A stretch of DNA of 64,000 nt, from the NCBI GenBank assembly GCA_026874595.1, contig CM049319.1:67483917-67547916 (forward strand), written 5' to 3'. Below the pieces are notes generated by a model. The model worked only from the letters and a program-made list of their open reading frames with translations. It did no database searches and was not told the origin of the DNA. Shown piece after piece: positions 11,289-19,674 of this stretch (position 1 is its first letter; the number at the start of each line of letters is the position of its first letter). This stretch comes from Sipunculus nudus. Its lineage: Eukaryota > Annelida > Sipuncula > Golfingiida > Sipunculidae. The translations under genes and the position numbers were made by a program.

Positions 11289-14200
11289 GAACTAATACCA
11301 GAGAGATTTTGTGCATGGGTAAAACAGCACAATTTTGGTTTTAATAAATTTCTTATTAAACCTACAGGGCTAACAGACTTGACTGGTAATCAAATACTTA
11401 TAAATGGAATTCGGTTCACGTTTGTTCGCAATGTTCTCTAAAACCGCGTTGTGTACAATACTGTGCCATACATCATTTTAAAGGTTATTATCCCCGCAGT
11501 GACATAGGCGATATGAGAATAAGTAATTTTTAATGTACATATAATTTTGAGTGATTTTTCCGTTTTTACTGACTTGCACTGAGGTAAGACCGAGCACAGC
11601 CGAACTGCCTCCGGCAATTACCGGATAGCGTGCATCGTGGTCACTCAACCTCAGACTATTGTTCATATGAATACACTTGCTTTAAGTGAGGGATTTGAGC
11701 ATGTCGGGCATTAAATTTGTACGAGGCTCTCACCCACGTGCATGGTAAGTAAAAGAGAAAAACACATGTTTCTCGCTTTATGAAATGTAGAGTTGATCCC
11801 AGGAGTATTAATGACCTAATTCAAGGTCCCAATTTCAGGAACAGGGTTAGACAGGGATGGCGGGAGTTTAAGGCCTCAAAATGTGTCTGATACGATGAAG
11901 AAAAAGGTTGCGGTGCCTGAAAATGGGATACGGACCCTCTGCATGGAGTCCCGTTGGGTCCGCTTCTGCTACCTACGAGGTATGCATATTTCTGTTTCTT
12001 TCTACAGGAACAGTTTCCTTGCAACGTACATTTAATAAATCTTTGATGTGTTCCTCATATCAACCTTATCTTTATACGTCCAACGATAGAATCCAATCAA
12101 CCGGAATGCCCCCGTCACATTCCGTTTTGCAATGTAAACATCATCACTGACTAGGTTTTCAAGGTAAACATACCGGGGTATGAATTTCTTGCCCCGAGCA
12201 CAGCGCCACAAAATAATGGTAAAATTATTTATACATATTTTATCGAGACAGTTTCCACTGAAAACCTATATTTTCCTTAACTTTTAGAAAAATGAGCCAA
12301 CATTCCACAACTCAGTTAATATATCTTCCCAACCCCGGTAATAAGCCCGGTATACCGGGTTTATCAGCTAGTCTACGATATTTGCAATAGCGCACCAGCA
12401 TACATCACCGCTCGATTATTAACAAAATAGCTGGATTTCACCTCCCTTTCCCCTCCTGTCATTCATTAATATATTTATTTATAATTATTTTTTTTCTTTT
12501 ATTCTTTTTGTGATCTCCCTCTTCCTGGTTGATACTTCGTACCAACCTCCCATGCTAATTTCAGTTTAACGGCGTAATAATTCACCACAGTCACTTTTCT
12601 GTAGGTTCACTGTATACTGGTCTGCTTCTCAACAACCTCACAACAACCTGACATATTACATTTTGAAAAGTTAATAATGGATTTGTAACCGTTTTGCTTT
12701 GCTGTCAGTTCAACACATTAAAGTATTTTGTATATTTGAATGTTTGCATGTGGCATAACTGCAGTTTGTCAAACTGTCTGTTTATTATTCTACCTGTTGG
12801 TCATATTAAAATGACATTTAACCATATACTCTAGGTTGAAGGTGTTTTGCCGCATGCTTAATATAAATGTTTCCGATGTGAAAAAAAGATTGAAATAGAT
12901 CCAAATGTTATTTTCCATAAGGAGTAACTTTAACCTATCATAATGATGATATGATGATTAGCCTATCCTAATTATGATATGATTATTAGCCTTCCAGAAT
13001 GATGATTTGATGATAAGCCAATCATAATGTAAATTACAAAATAATAGTGCCTCCGGGATTTCTGATGTTTGGGGAAGAAGGGATCTTAAAAGAAACCAAT
13101 TTCCAAATAACCTGTACAAGCATGCATTCAAGAATAAAAATGTCCGTGACATGTTTGTTATATTGTAGACTAAAAACCATCACTCAAAGATATAAAATGT
13201 AAACTAGGACAGGGGGATACGGTTTTTTTTTTTTTGTTATATGTTAGACCAAAGTGTTGATAAAATCTGTACCTCTGAGAAACGGGTAAGCAAGATAAGC
13301 AAATTATTGACTAACAGGCGCTGTAATAAATACATTTGTTCAACAAGTCTTTTTCCACTTTTTTTCTCAATATCTCTCGCATTCGTTCCATTTTATATTT
13401 TAAATTATATATACTAACCCTGATGAAGACGATAACATATTTTCATGACCCTAGAAGCTTGCAGTTTTAAAGTATCCTTTTCACTGTTATAGGTATTTTG
13501 AAACATTCTTTACTCATTTTGGGACGAACACCCCGTAAATCCCCTGTAAATTTTGCAAACTCAATTTTAAAACTTTATCTGGAGTGACTTTGCACTAGTG
13601 TATGCACAATGATGCTTTATGAATATTATTATGCATCAAAATTGCATAACTTTGACACAAATAGAATTGGAAGAACATGAGCTTAATTTTAATCATAGTG
13701 TATAATGAGAAAGTAATAGTCCATAAACCAATGCAAAGTCGCTCAAGAAAACAAAATTAAAGGGCGAGCGGCGTGGGCTTGTGGTGGTCTGTTGGCAGGA
13801 GACGCCATTTGTAGTTACCGCTTTACAATAAATAAATAATTTACCTGCTTTTGATATATACTGTAATCAGGCTTATCAACATGCAGTTTCCTTTTTCATT
13901 TATGTTAAGGGATGGGGGTGTCCAGGGTTCCTTTTCTCCTGGTTTTATTTGTATATTGGATGGAATTACCTTGGGTATTTTGAGAACTGGTTCCTGGTTC
14001 GGCCACAGACACCGGTTCAGGAACGGCTGTACCGACATCCTAAAAAAAATTATATCGAAACAGTAAGTGATCAGTTATTCACCAACGGTCCCATGACATT
14101 CCCTCTACAAGTCAATTTAATTCAACCGCTGCTTGTATGGCAAGCATTCGCCGATGACCGCCACCAGGTGCTGACACCGGGCCAAGATTCTTTGACCATC

Positions 14201-15890
14201 GGTTTCGTCAAATAAAATTGGGGTATCATGAGTGTTAGCGACGTTTGCACTCTTGACGCACCATTGGAATACTGCTCCCCTGAATGCATACATCAGCAAA
14301 TGCTTCCCGTACAAGCAGTGGTTGAAAGAATTTGATTAGTAGAAGTAAGAAAATGAAGAGTCTAAGAAAAAGAAAAAGTTCTAAAATTCACCTAAATTGG
14401 TAAAAGTGCAATACAAGACACGCTTCAGAAATACTTCCCTGTCGGTCAATTATACATTTCACCTCGAGTCAGAGAGTTCTCGTCTATTTATGATCACGGG
14501 AAAGTTTGAAAACGCAGAGGGCATAGGGACGGGTGTTTAAAAAAGGCGATATTTCTTATATCCCGCGCGGCTCTGATGTTGCGTTTGTATTTCACGTCGA
14601 CAGGTTTCAGTCGGTACTGGTCTTATAGCGTACAGGATTTTGATCCCGACATGATACAGTCATTAAAAAACTGTTCTAATGGTCAATGTATGCCTGACCG
14701 TCCGTCAACCCGTCATAGTCTGTCAACACAAAAAAGGGGTAACCCGCATGGATCAGCCGGAGGTTTCACTTGAACAAGAAAAAAAATACCGTATATCGGG
14801 ATTATGTATTACAAGAACCTTGTAGCAAACTATGCACCGCTCCGGGCGAAAACACTCCATGCGAAATATTTGCATACATATCTGCGCCGATCTGTCGCAC
14901 CGCCACATGATATACAGCACTTAAAAGTAAAACAATCTAACGGAACGTGTGTATTACGTGATTGAAAAGAAAACTATTCAAGCGAGTATATTAAAACATC
15001 TCGCGATAAAATACTTTCCAAGCGAGTATATTACAACATCTCGCGATAAAATACTTTCCAAGCGAGTATATTAAAACATCACACGATAAAATACTTCACA
15101 AGCGAGTATATTATAACATCTCGCGATAAAATACTTTCCAAGCGAGTATATTATAACATCACGCGATAAAATACTTTACAAGCGAGTATATTAAAACATC
15201 CCACGGACCAGCAGTACAAATAATATACGCCACCTGTATTACACCGTAAGAAATTTGTTGTATCTCAACGCGCATAACAACACCTAATCAGAAAAGAAAC
15301 CTTAACCGTATAGTAAAACTGATGTACCGACCCATATCTATTAATTTTGCACTAGCGGAAAATTAAAAACCGTACCGCGCATGCGTTATACAATACCGAA
15401 GAGAACTGTGCAGGCCAGCTAAATACAAAAGCCTCCTGAGAAAAAAAGTATCATTCGAGCGCGTGAGTAAAATAAGCTTTAGAGGTATATCGTAGAACTG
15501 ATTGTACGTTTACAGGCGGGGTAATTACAACATCCAGTAACAGACCACATAAAAAGAAAATCCTGCCTTTGATTGTTAACTAATTTTAACTAATGAAGGG
15601 CTCTCCGTGACTCTGTAGTTCTAGAGGCGGAGCAAACCGGAGAACCCGGAAAAACCAACGACTACGACCCACTCCCCTAGCCAAACCTAAGATCGACTCC
15701 GGGTGGCCAGGGGAGACAGCATTTTACCCATCGACACTCCAGGCCCCAGTTATACTTGCATAATTATTACAATACCGCTTTAGGAAATACACCCCTTCAA
15801 ACATACTCTTTAGCCCTACCCTTCGGCACTCACCTGACACGCGACATGGCTGGCTACCAGAATGAGGCAGGTTGCTAGGAGACACTTCAT
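772..15890 (-). CDS. Secreted Ser/Tyr-repeat protein with C-terminal CUB domain (six-exon gene model)
   Basis: I assembled this gene from exons 15834-15890, 13970-14039, 10955-11029, 8578-10086, 3966-4087 and 772-993, all minus strand. Every junction is GT/AG and the phases agree in series (0, 1, 1, 1, 0), giving 2055 nt or 684 residues plus stop. The order is a 19-residue signal peptide, a Pro/Glu/Ser linker, a short Leu-rich amphipathic stretch, about 500 residues of Ser/Tyr nonapeptide repeats and a roughly 110-residue CUB domain. CUB domains are extracellular beta-sandwich modules for protein and glycan binding. Tyr-rich repeats are known in mussel byssal adhesives and other hardened secretions. 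I infer an extracellular adhesive, shell-matrix or mucus protein. I recognise no named orthologue. The big exon is phase-symmetric (1-1), so skipping it leaves a 181-residue CUB protein. The splice chain is my reading of the DNA and is unconfirmed. Confidence 0.72.
1835..1933. repeat. TA microsatellite
   Basis: Two TA blocks separated by a short unique stretch. Confidence 0.9.
2176..3106 (+). mobile_element. Interspersed element, copy 1 of inverted pair
   Basis: This stretch matches 11391-12374 in reverse complement: the CTAGCTGATAAA end, the CCGGGxTACCGGG motif, the AAACGGAATGTGACGGGG block and the GTGAACCGAATTCC end all recur. It has no intact coding frame, so it is probably a non-autonomous transposon of unknown class. 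Confidence 0.65.
3499..3516. repeat. Homopolymer G run
   Basis: About 18 consecutive G bases in intron 5. Confidence 0.9.
3966..4087 (-). CDS. CUB gene exon 5: first half of CUB domain
   Basis: 122 nt, phase 1 in and phase 0 out. Acceptor TTATTCAG/CTTG (an alternative AG lies 9 nt further, at exon start 4078); donor GGAAAG/GTACGT. It reads CSVNPVRISACQGEIKYP, ASGSLYDNNLNCNWRI and EAPVGK. This matches the CUB opening: C, then G..xxP.SG.L, then N-C-x-W-x-I and the P-x-G turn. The acceptor lies inside a minisatellite unit (see 4081-4856). Confidence 0.82.
4081..4856. repeat. 57-bp degenerate minisatellite containing the exon-5 splice acceptor
   Basis: About 14 imperfect units of about 57 bp, each with GAACAAGCTGAAxAAT, then CCTTGATTATTTG, then GTTCCCTTCAT. 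The first unit includes the acceptor of exon 5. On the minus strand many units repeat the ATTATTCAG/CTTGTTC acceptor, giving a row of potential decoy 3' splice sites. Confidence 0.8.
4088..8577 (-). other. Intron 4 of CUB gene
   Basis: 4490 bp between the Ser/Tyr exon (donor GTAAGT) and exon 5. It holds the 57-bp and 48-bp arrays. From 4860 to 6600 I see no recognisable gene; short frames there look like chance. Confidence 0.6.
6655..8284. repeat. 48-bp minisatellite with 432-bp higher-order repeat
   Basis: Tandem units about ACACAGACCGTCATATAGCC plus AAAGATATGACAATAACAG plus ACAGACAAC (48 bp), about 34 copies. A nine-unit block starting near 7297 recurs exactly 432 bp later (near 7729), showing higher-order duplication. 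The unit is a multiple of three, so long frames arise on both strands. The minus-strand frames read Cys-rich and hydrophobic and have no matching splice sites. I treat it as intronic and non-coding. Confidence 0.88.
8578..10086 (-). CDS. CUB gene exon 4: giant Ser/Tyr nonapeptide-repeat exon
   Basis: This 1509-nt exon carries 502 complete codons with no stop. The acceptor follows a T-rich tract (TATAAAG/GG). The donor CTACA/GTAAGT comes just before an in-frame stop. The 27-bp unit encodes about YSSYTPSYS, roughly 50 copies, with T to S swaps. The ends are non-repetitive: NSSGQSSYTPSYS at the start and SSSGQTYPTTPASSSC at the end. About one residue in three is Tyr, a feature of proteins cross-linked or made adhesive through Tyr/DOPA. 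DOPA modification here is inference. Because 27 is a multiple of three, other frames are also partly open, but only this one is open throughout and bounded by strong splice sites in compatible phase. Confidence 0.68.
8640..10070. repeat. 27-bp minisatellite (coding array)
   Basis: Tandem 27-bp units (plus strand core AGCTGGAGTAGCTGTAGCTT) with interspersed variants. The array fills almost all of the Ser/Tyr exon. The unit length preserves the frame. Confidence 0.93.
10087..10954 (-). other. Intron 3 of CUB gene
   Basis: 868 bp, GTGAGG to TATAAAG. It contains the 30-bp array (10304-10459) and a short tandem of CTCGGATCATxGATC near 10560-10640. Nothing else is recognised. Confidence 0.6.
10304..10459 (-). 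other. Candidate extra or decaying exon made of a 30-bp repeat (NSSGYSGHSE)
   Basis: About five 30-bp units read GYSGHSENSS in the open minus frame. A possible acceptor (CAGCAG/GA) and a poor donor (CACA/GTTTAA) would give 156 nt in phase 1-1, the symmetry of the neighbouring exons. The unit shares AACAGTTCCGGC with the first bases of the large Ser/Tyr exon, so it may be a duplicated exon start. The weak donor and weak pyrimidine tract suggest it is rarely or never used. Confidence 0.3.
10955..11029 (-). CDS. CUB gene exon 3: Leu-rich amphipathic segment
   Basis: The acceptor is TTTTAG and the donor CAAG/GTGAGG; 75 nt, phase 1 to phase 1. Only one of the three frames is open. It reads GVPSDRYLLLQITDLL then FEIKHLLQ, a likely short amphipathic helix that could mediate association. 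The symmetric phase is compatible with the repeat exon that follows, or with direct joining to exon 5. Confidence 0.68.
11227..11281. repeat. TA microsatellite
   Basis: Uninterrupted TA dinucleotides in intron 2. Confidence 0.92.
11391..12374 (-). mobile_element. Interspersed element, copy 2 of inverted pair
   Basis: Reverse-complement partner of 2176-3106. The outer ends are AATACTTATAAATGGAATTC on the left and TTTATCAGCTAGT on the right. It sits in intron 2. The pair could fold in the pre-mRNA across exons 3-5. Confidence 0.65.
13970..14039 (-). CDS. CUB gene exon 2: Pro/Glu/Ser/Thr linker
   Basis: The acceptor is a T-run followed by AG (14041-14040); the donor is CAAG/GTAATT. The exon has 70 nt, begins in phase 0 and ends in phase 1. 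It reads DVGTAVPEPVSVAEP then GTSSQNTQ. This hydrophilic linker sits directly after the signal peptide. The incoming phase matches exon 1 and the outgoing phase matches exon 3. Confidence 0.68.
14040..15833 (-). other. Intron 1 of CUB gene
   Basis: 1794 bp, GTGAGT to T-run AG. It contains the 40-bp array (14980-15203). No other gene is seen; an 88-codon plus-strand frame overlapping exon 2 is treated as a shadow. Confidence 0.6.
14980..15203. repeat. 40-bp tandem array in intron 1
   Basis: About 5.6 copies of a 40-bp unit with AAGCGAGTATATTAAAACAT then CTCGCGATAAAATACTTTCC. Each unit has a TCGCGA or similar palindrome. It lies about 630 bp inside the gene from the start codon. Confidence 0.92.
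15834..15890 (-). CDS. CUB gene exon 1: signal peptide
   Basis: The ATG at 15890-15888 has A at -3. It opens 19 codons reading MKCLLATCLILVASHVACQ, a typical signal peptide (K after M, hydrophobic core, small residues before the end). The exon stops at CAG with donor GTGAGT, phase 0. A longer minus-strand frame crosses the same DNA but has no hydrophobic leader and ignores the strong donor. Confidence 0.8.
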
Positions 15891-15948
15891 GTTGACACGG
15901 CAACGAACTGGCGTGCACACAAGTGATGTAAACCGCTTGACATCTTTG

Positions 15949-15957
15949 CTTTAAATA
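15949..15957 (-). promoter_or_regulatory. TATA-like box of CUB gene
   Basis: TATTTAAAG on the minus strand, about 60 nt upstream of the ATG. It would place transcription start near 15925 with a 5' UTR of about 35 nt. Position is the only support. Confidence 0.45.
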
Positions 15958-16634
15958 CCTTCTGAAGCTATTACAGGTGTGCCATTTATTAAACCCATCC
16001 CATCCCAACCCTTACACCTGTAGCCAGTTCAAATATACACGTGAGTTTTCTTCCAGGTGAAACAATGGAAATAATTTCTGTTCAAGGTTTACCCATGTTA
16101 TGACAAGTGTTAAGTATGATTCTATTATTGAAATCAATTTCCCAAGCAGGTGAGCTCGCTACTGGTCCCTACCTTGATACCATCAGCAGTACACTGTTAT
16201 TGATATATGTAACTGTATTACTGACGTACAGTTATGCACATACATTGTGTGATCAGCGTACAGCTGATTCTAACCGGTAATGTATCGTAACAGGCCAGAT
16301 TAAAACATCACCAAATAACCGATATGCCGCAACCAAAAAAAAAATATAAACCCCATTCATCCATGAGTGCCAGAATGAGTTGTATTCATAAAATTTAAAA
16401 ACTTATTTTTAAAATGACACGTATATACAGTAATCACAATTGCTCTATGATATTTTATGTTAAATCTGACATGAAAATGTCTGAATCTTCTTATTTGAAG
16501 TAGTATAATCATGCATCATTATATATCTAACATTACCGATGCAGCATATGTATATATAAATATATGTATATAAATATATATATATATTTATATATATAAA
16601 TCTCTTCCCTCTTTTTTCACTCAACATATTTGTG

Positions 16635-16637
<3 letters not shown>

Positions 16638-16695
<58 letters not shown>

Positions 16696-16703
16696 GGAAA
16701 GAG
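16638..16703. repeat. TA then GA microsatellite
   Basis: A TA block runs directly into a GA block. Confidence 0.9.
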
Positions 16704-17928
16704 AGAGCGAGAGAGAATTTACAAAATATAAAAATTTTACTCAAATTTGAAAATCACATTTTATTTCAATTTTATGAACTAACACAAAATGTTTGTTTGG
16801 AACCTAGGACAGAAGAAAGAGTCTTCCGTATATATAAATATATATAATTGTGACCTAATTTCCAATTTTTAATGATATTAATACCAGCAGGGAAGTTACG
16901 TTAAAGGTCTCGTGGTCAAACAGAGTTGTGCCCTGTTGATAGACGGAGCGCCGGACGGGCTACCGAAACACAAGGGTCTCTATAGCTCAAAAGACTTTCT
17001 GGCGACTTGGCTAGAAATGTTACAAGTTGTTTTATTGAAAGTATATGGGTCCTGAAGGTCCTGAAGCTATTGTACTGGATAATTTTGAATTACTGAAACT
17101 TAAAGCAAATTTTGTTTTCTGCTTTTGAAACACGTTTGTATTATCGCTTAAAACTGTACATTACTTTCCTTGGTTCCTTCATAGCAGGGATCATTGACTA
17201 AAACGTTCTCATTTTAATCAGACCCCTAGTAATGTCATTTCTGGCACAGCTGTTATTGGCCCCATGAAGAAGACAGTCACTGGTAACACTGTTTTAAAAA
17301 GTCCATGATCAATCTATGATTTTTTTGTAGTTGTGTGATACAGTATAACGTGGATTTATTCAAATCCCTTATTCTGAGAGTAATGATGTCATGCATAAAT
17401 GTGAAACTTCAGCACTGAATCAATCTCAGACAATTAATATGAATATATTAAGCAGTATTATAATGTAAGCTCTTCTACCGATGAGAGAACGTGGAAATTT
17501 AGCGATTATTCTATTAAACTAGTAACGTATTATTAAAGAGTTAAACACTGAAGTCGAAAGGGTCTGTTGCAACAACATTTTACCGGACTTCAGCCAATGA
17601 GCCGGCTAAGATGCCATTTGTCAATTGTGACGTCATAATGACTCGTCTCGGACTAGGAGGTAAGGACCTGGGAAATCAGGCGAGTCCATCTCAGTTCTTG
17701 GAAATCAGGCGAGTCCATCTCAGTTCCAACAGAAGCTCAGTCACAAACCATACAGACCAACTACTGAAAGAATATTACATATAAAGACTGTATACACGAA
17801 ACGTAAGGCCTGAACTGGGAGATAAGTGTAATTAAACATTATGTAAAAGGATGTCAAAACTATCACAAAAATTCTCATGGTAGTTCAATTTTAAATTTCT
17901 TTATATAAGGAGATTTTTAATGGACTCG

Positions 17929-18056
17929 ACTCAGATGACTCCGGAGGAGATGAGCTTGGACTCGAACCCCAAGGACTCGATTTTGGACTTGGACTCGGGC
18001 TCGGGGAGACTAGACTGGGACTTGCACTCGGCATCGGATATTTTGTACTCGACTAC
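17929..18056. repeat. GGACTCG-rich repeat
   Basis: GGACTCG/GACTTGG words recur throughout, similar in composition to 1-240. Class unknown. Confidence 0.4.
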
Positions 18057-18265
18057 ATCTCTGATGGCAAAAAAATGCCTATTCAGCATAAAATGAGATC
18101 TATATGGCCTACCTATAAAGCATTGGAAAGAAAAAGAAGACCAGGGACAATGGAGACAGAGGCCTTTTGATGTTGAGGTTTTAAGTATGGCGGTTGATCT
18201 CCAGTTTGTAGGTCAATATATAACTTATTTATATGAGGCGAATATATTGAATATGTAATTAATCA

Positions 18266-18311
<46 letters not shown>

Positions 18312-18313
<2 letters not shown>

Positions 18314-18823
18314 CTATTGGTGTCCTCACACCAAATAGCTTAATGCCTCTAGCTACAGATCCCAGGGTACCCCCTCATTAGTCTCGGGACTTGTGCATCT
18401 CATTACCTCAATTTCAATATCATCCAATCACAGTCTGCGTAATCGTCCCGCGTCCGGTCCAGTTTACACAGTGTATACTCCCTAATCACGCGGCAGCCAT
18501 GTTTTAGCGAAAGCGAGGCTCTGTGCGCAAGATGTCGCTTAGGACTTGTGCAAAATTTTGTTATTGTTATGGTTATTGTTATTGTTATGTTATTGTAGGA
18601 AAACAATGGAATCACTGCTGTTTTCCGTTGCTGTAACGTGAATCATTCGCAGATTTTGGGACGCAACAATGCAGCGCCATGCTTGTTGACAGCTCCAAGG
18701 GGTTCCCCAGGCTTGCACACAGAGCCTCGTTTTCGTACTGAATCCTCCATACTGTGATTAGGGTCTATTACAACCATATCATCGTCCATTCCCGATTCAA
18801 CATTGGACGAAGCAACAGCTACA
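18312..18823 (+). repeat. Split direct repeat A1 (left end of Ngaro copy 1)
   Basis: It begins GACTATTGGTGTCCTCACAC, a short terminal hairpin (TATTGGTGT with ACACCAAATA). It matches A2 (26753) and A3 (27646), except that about 290 bp (18475-18765) are absent from A2 and A3. Confidence 0.75.
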
Positions 18824-19011
18824 AATTTAGAAAATACTTGAAATCGTACGATTTAACGACAACCTGGCGCGTGCCTGGGGGATATCCTTTGTGGGGGTCG
18901 AGCCGGGATCCTTTCCGCTGGAAGCCGTACAATTGAACACAGGGCCATTATTGCGTCGGTGCTACATGGAAGGTAAGCTATTTTGTTTACCCTGAAAGTA
19001 ATATTATTACA

Positions 19012-19674
19012 ATGTCTTCAGATCCCGCCTCCCCTGTTCTCCTGCTTGACCACTCTTTTATCAAGAGGCTAGACGCCTTCTTGAAAAACGGGGATTATGA
19101 TAAGGGTAGTTTCGACTCTCTTTTGGTTGAGGTCCTAAGGCGGCCCCCAATAAACCTGGGTCTAGATAATAGGGAATTTGCCGTGCGTTTTCATGGCGTG
19201 GGTGGCATGAAAGTTCGTGGCTTTGATCCGGCCAAATCGCTTACCAGCGCAGCTACCATGAAGGTCATCGAAAATATTAAGCCTAAAGTCCTTTACTTAG
19301 ACATCGGTTCGAACGACCTCTGCGATAAGAAAGTGAACCCTTGTAAACTAGCCAACCATGTGTTCTCGTACGCTTGTATGATAGCAGAAGTGTACGAAAT
19401 CAAACAGATGATATGTGGCTCGGTTGTGCCAAGACACCCGAAATGCCTCCCTTTCCCCACGTACAACGATGCCGTGGCGAAATACAACTCCGCACTAGCC
19501 GAAGTTTGTCTTACACATGAGCGGAATTGTATCAAATTCTGGAAACACAAAGGTTTCGCTCAGCCGACCAGAACCATACTTAAATATGATGGCGTCCATT
19601 TAAACTCTCGGGGCATGCTTAATTATGCAGCCAGCATCAAGCGGTCAGTCGTTTTTAAAAGTAAACAAACTTAA
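19012..19674 (+). CDS. Ngaro ORF: SGNH/GDSL-like hydrolase
   Basis: 220 residues. It keeps an SGNH plan: LLDHSFIKRL at residues 11-20 (nucleophile Ser15; the usual GDS is changed to DHS), LDIGSNDLCD (Asn101 in the GxND block) and YDGVHLNSRG (Asp193 and His196). SGNH enzymes are esterases or lipases. Such domains accompany gag/pol in Ngaro elements, where their role is unsettled. The altered GDS block could lower activity. In the second copy only the last 35 residues or so remain, from about residue 186. Confidence 0.8.
   Translation: MSSDPASPVLLLDHSFIKRLDAFLKNGDYDKGSFDSLLVEVLRRPPINLGLDNREFAVRFHGVGGMKVRGFDPAKSLTSAATMKVIENIKPKVLYLDIGSNDLCDKKVNPCKLANHVFSYACMIAEVYEIKQMICGSVVPRHPKCLPFPTYNDAVAKYNSALAEVCLTHERNCIKFWKHKGFAQPTRTILKYDGVHLNSRGMLNYAASIKRSVVFKSKQT

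Larger units (their letters stand above)
11030..13969 (-). other. Intron 2 of CUB gene
   Basis: 2940 bp, GTAATT to TTTTAG. It holds the TA run and the inverted element copy. From 12375 to 13960 I see only AT-rich sequence. Confidence 0.6.
15960..18311. other. Intergenic, AT-rich, no gene recognised
   Basis: It contains TA/GA microsatellites (16638-16703), a direct 28-bp duplication around 17672-17727 (GGCGAGTCCATCTCAGTTC twice), a GGACTCG-rich patch (17929-18056) and a TA run (18272-18311) abutting the Ngaro element. I see no convincing exon. Confidence 0.5.

Noticed and set aside
11214-11441. Frames containing long Tyr-Ile runs at TA repeats here and at 46768-47267 and 58089-58277
   Set aside because: Translation of TA microsatellites.
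13949-14215. 88-residue plus-strand frame around the CUB gene exon 2
   Set aside because: No recognisable domain or leader. It overlaps the better-supported minus-strand exon.
15724-16008. 94-residue minus frame starting MGWDGFNKWHT
   Set aside because: It crosses the signal-peptide exon in another frame and ignores its strong donor; no domain seen.
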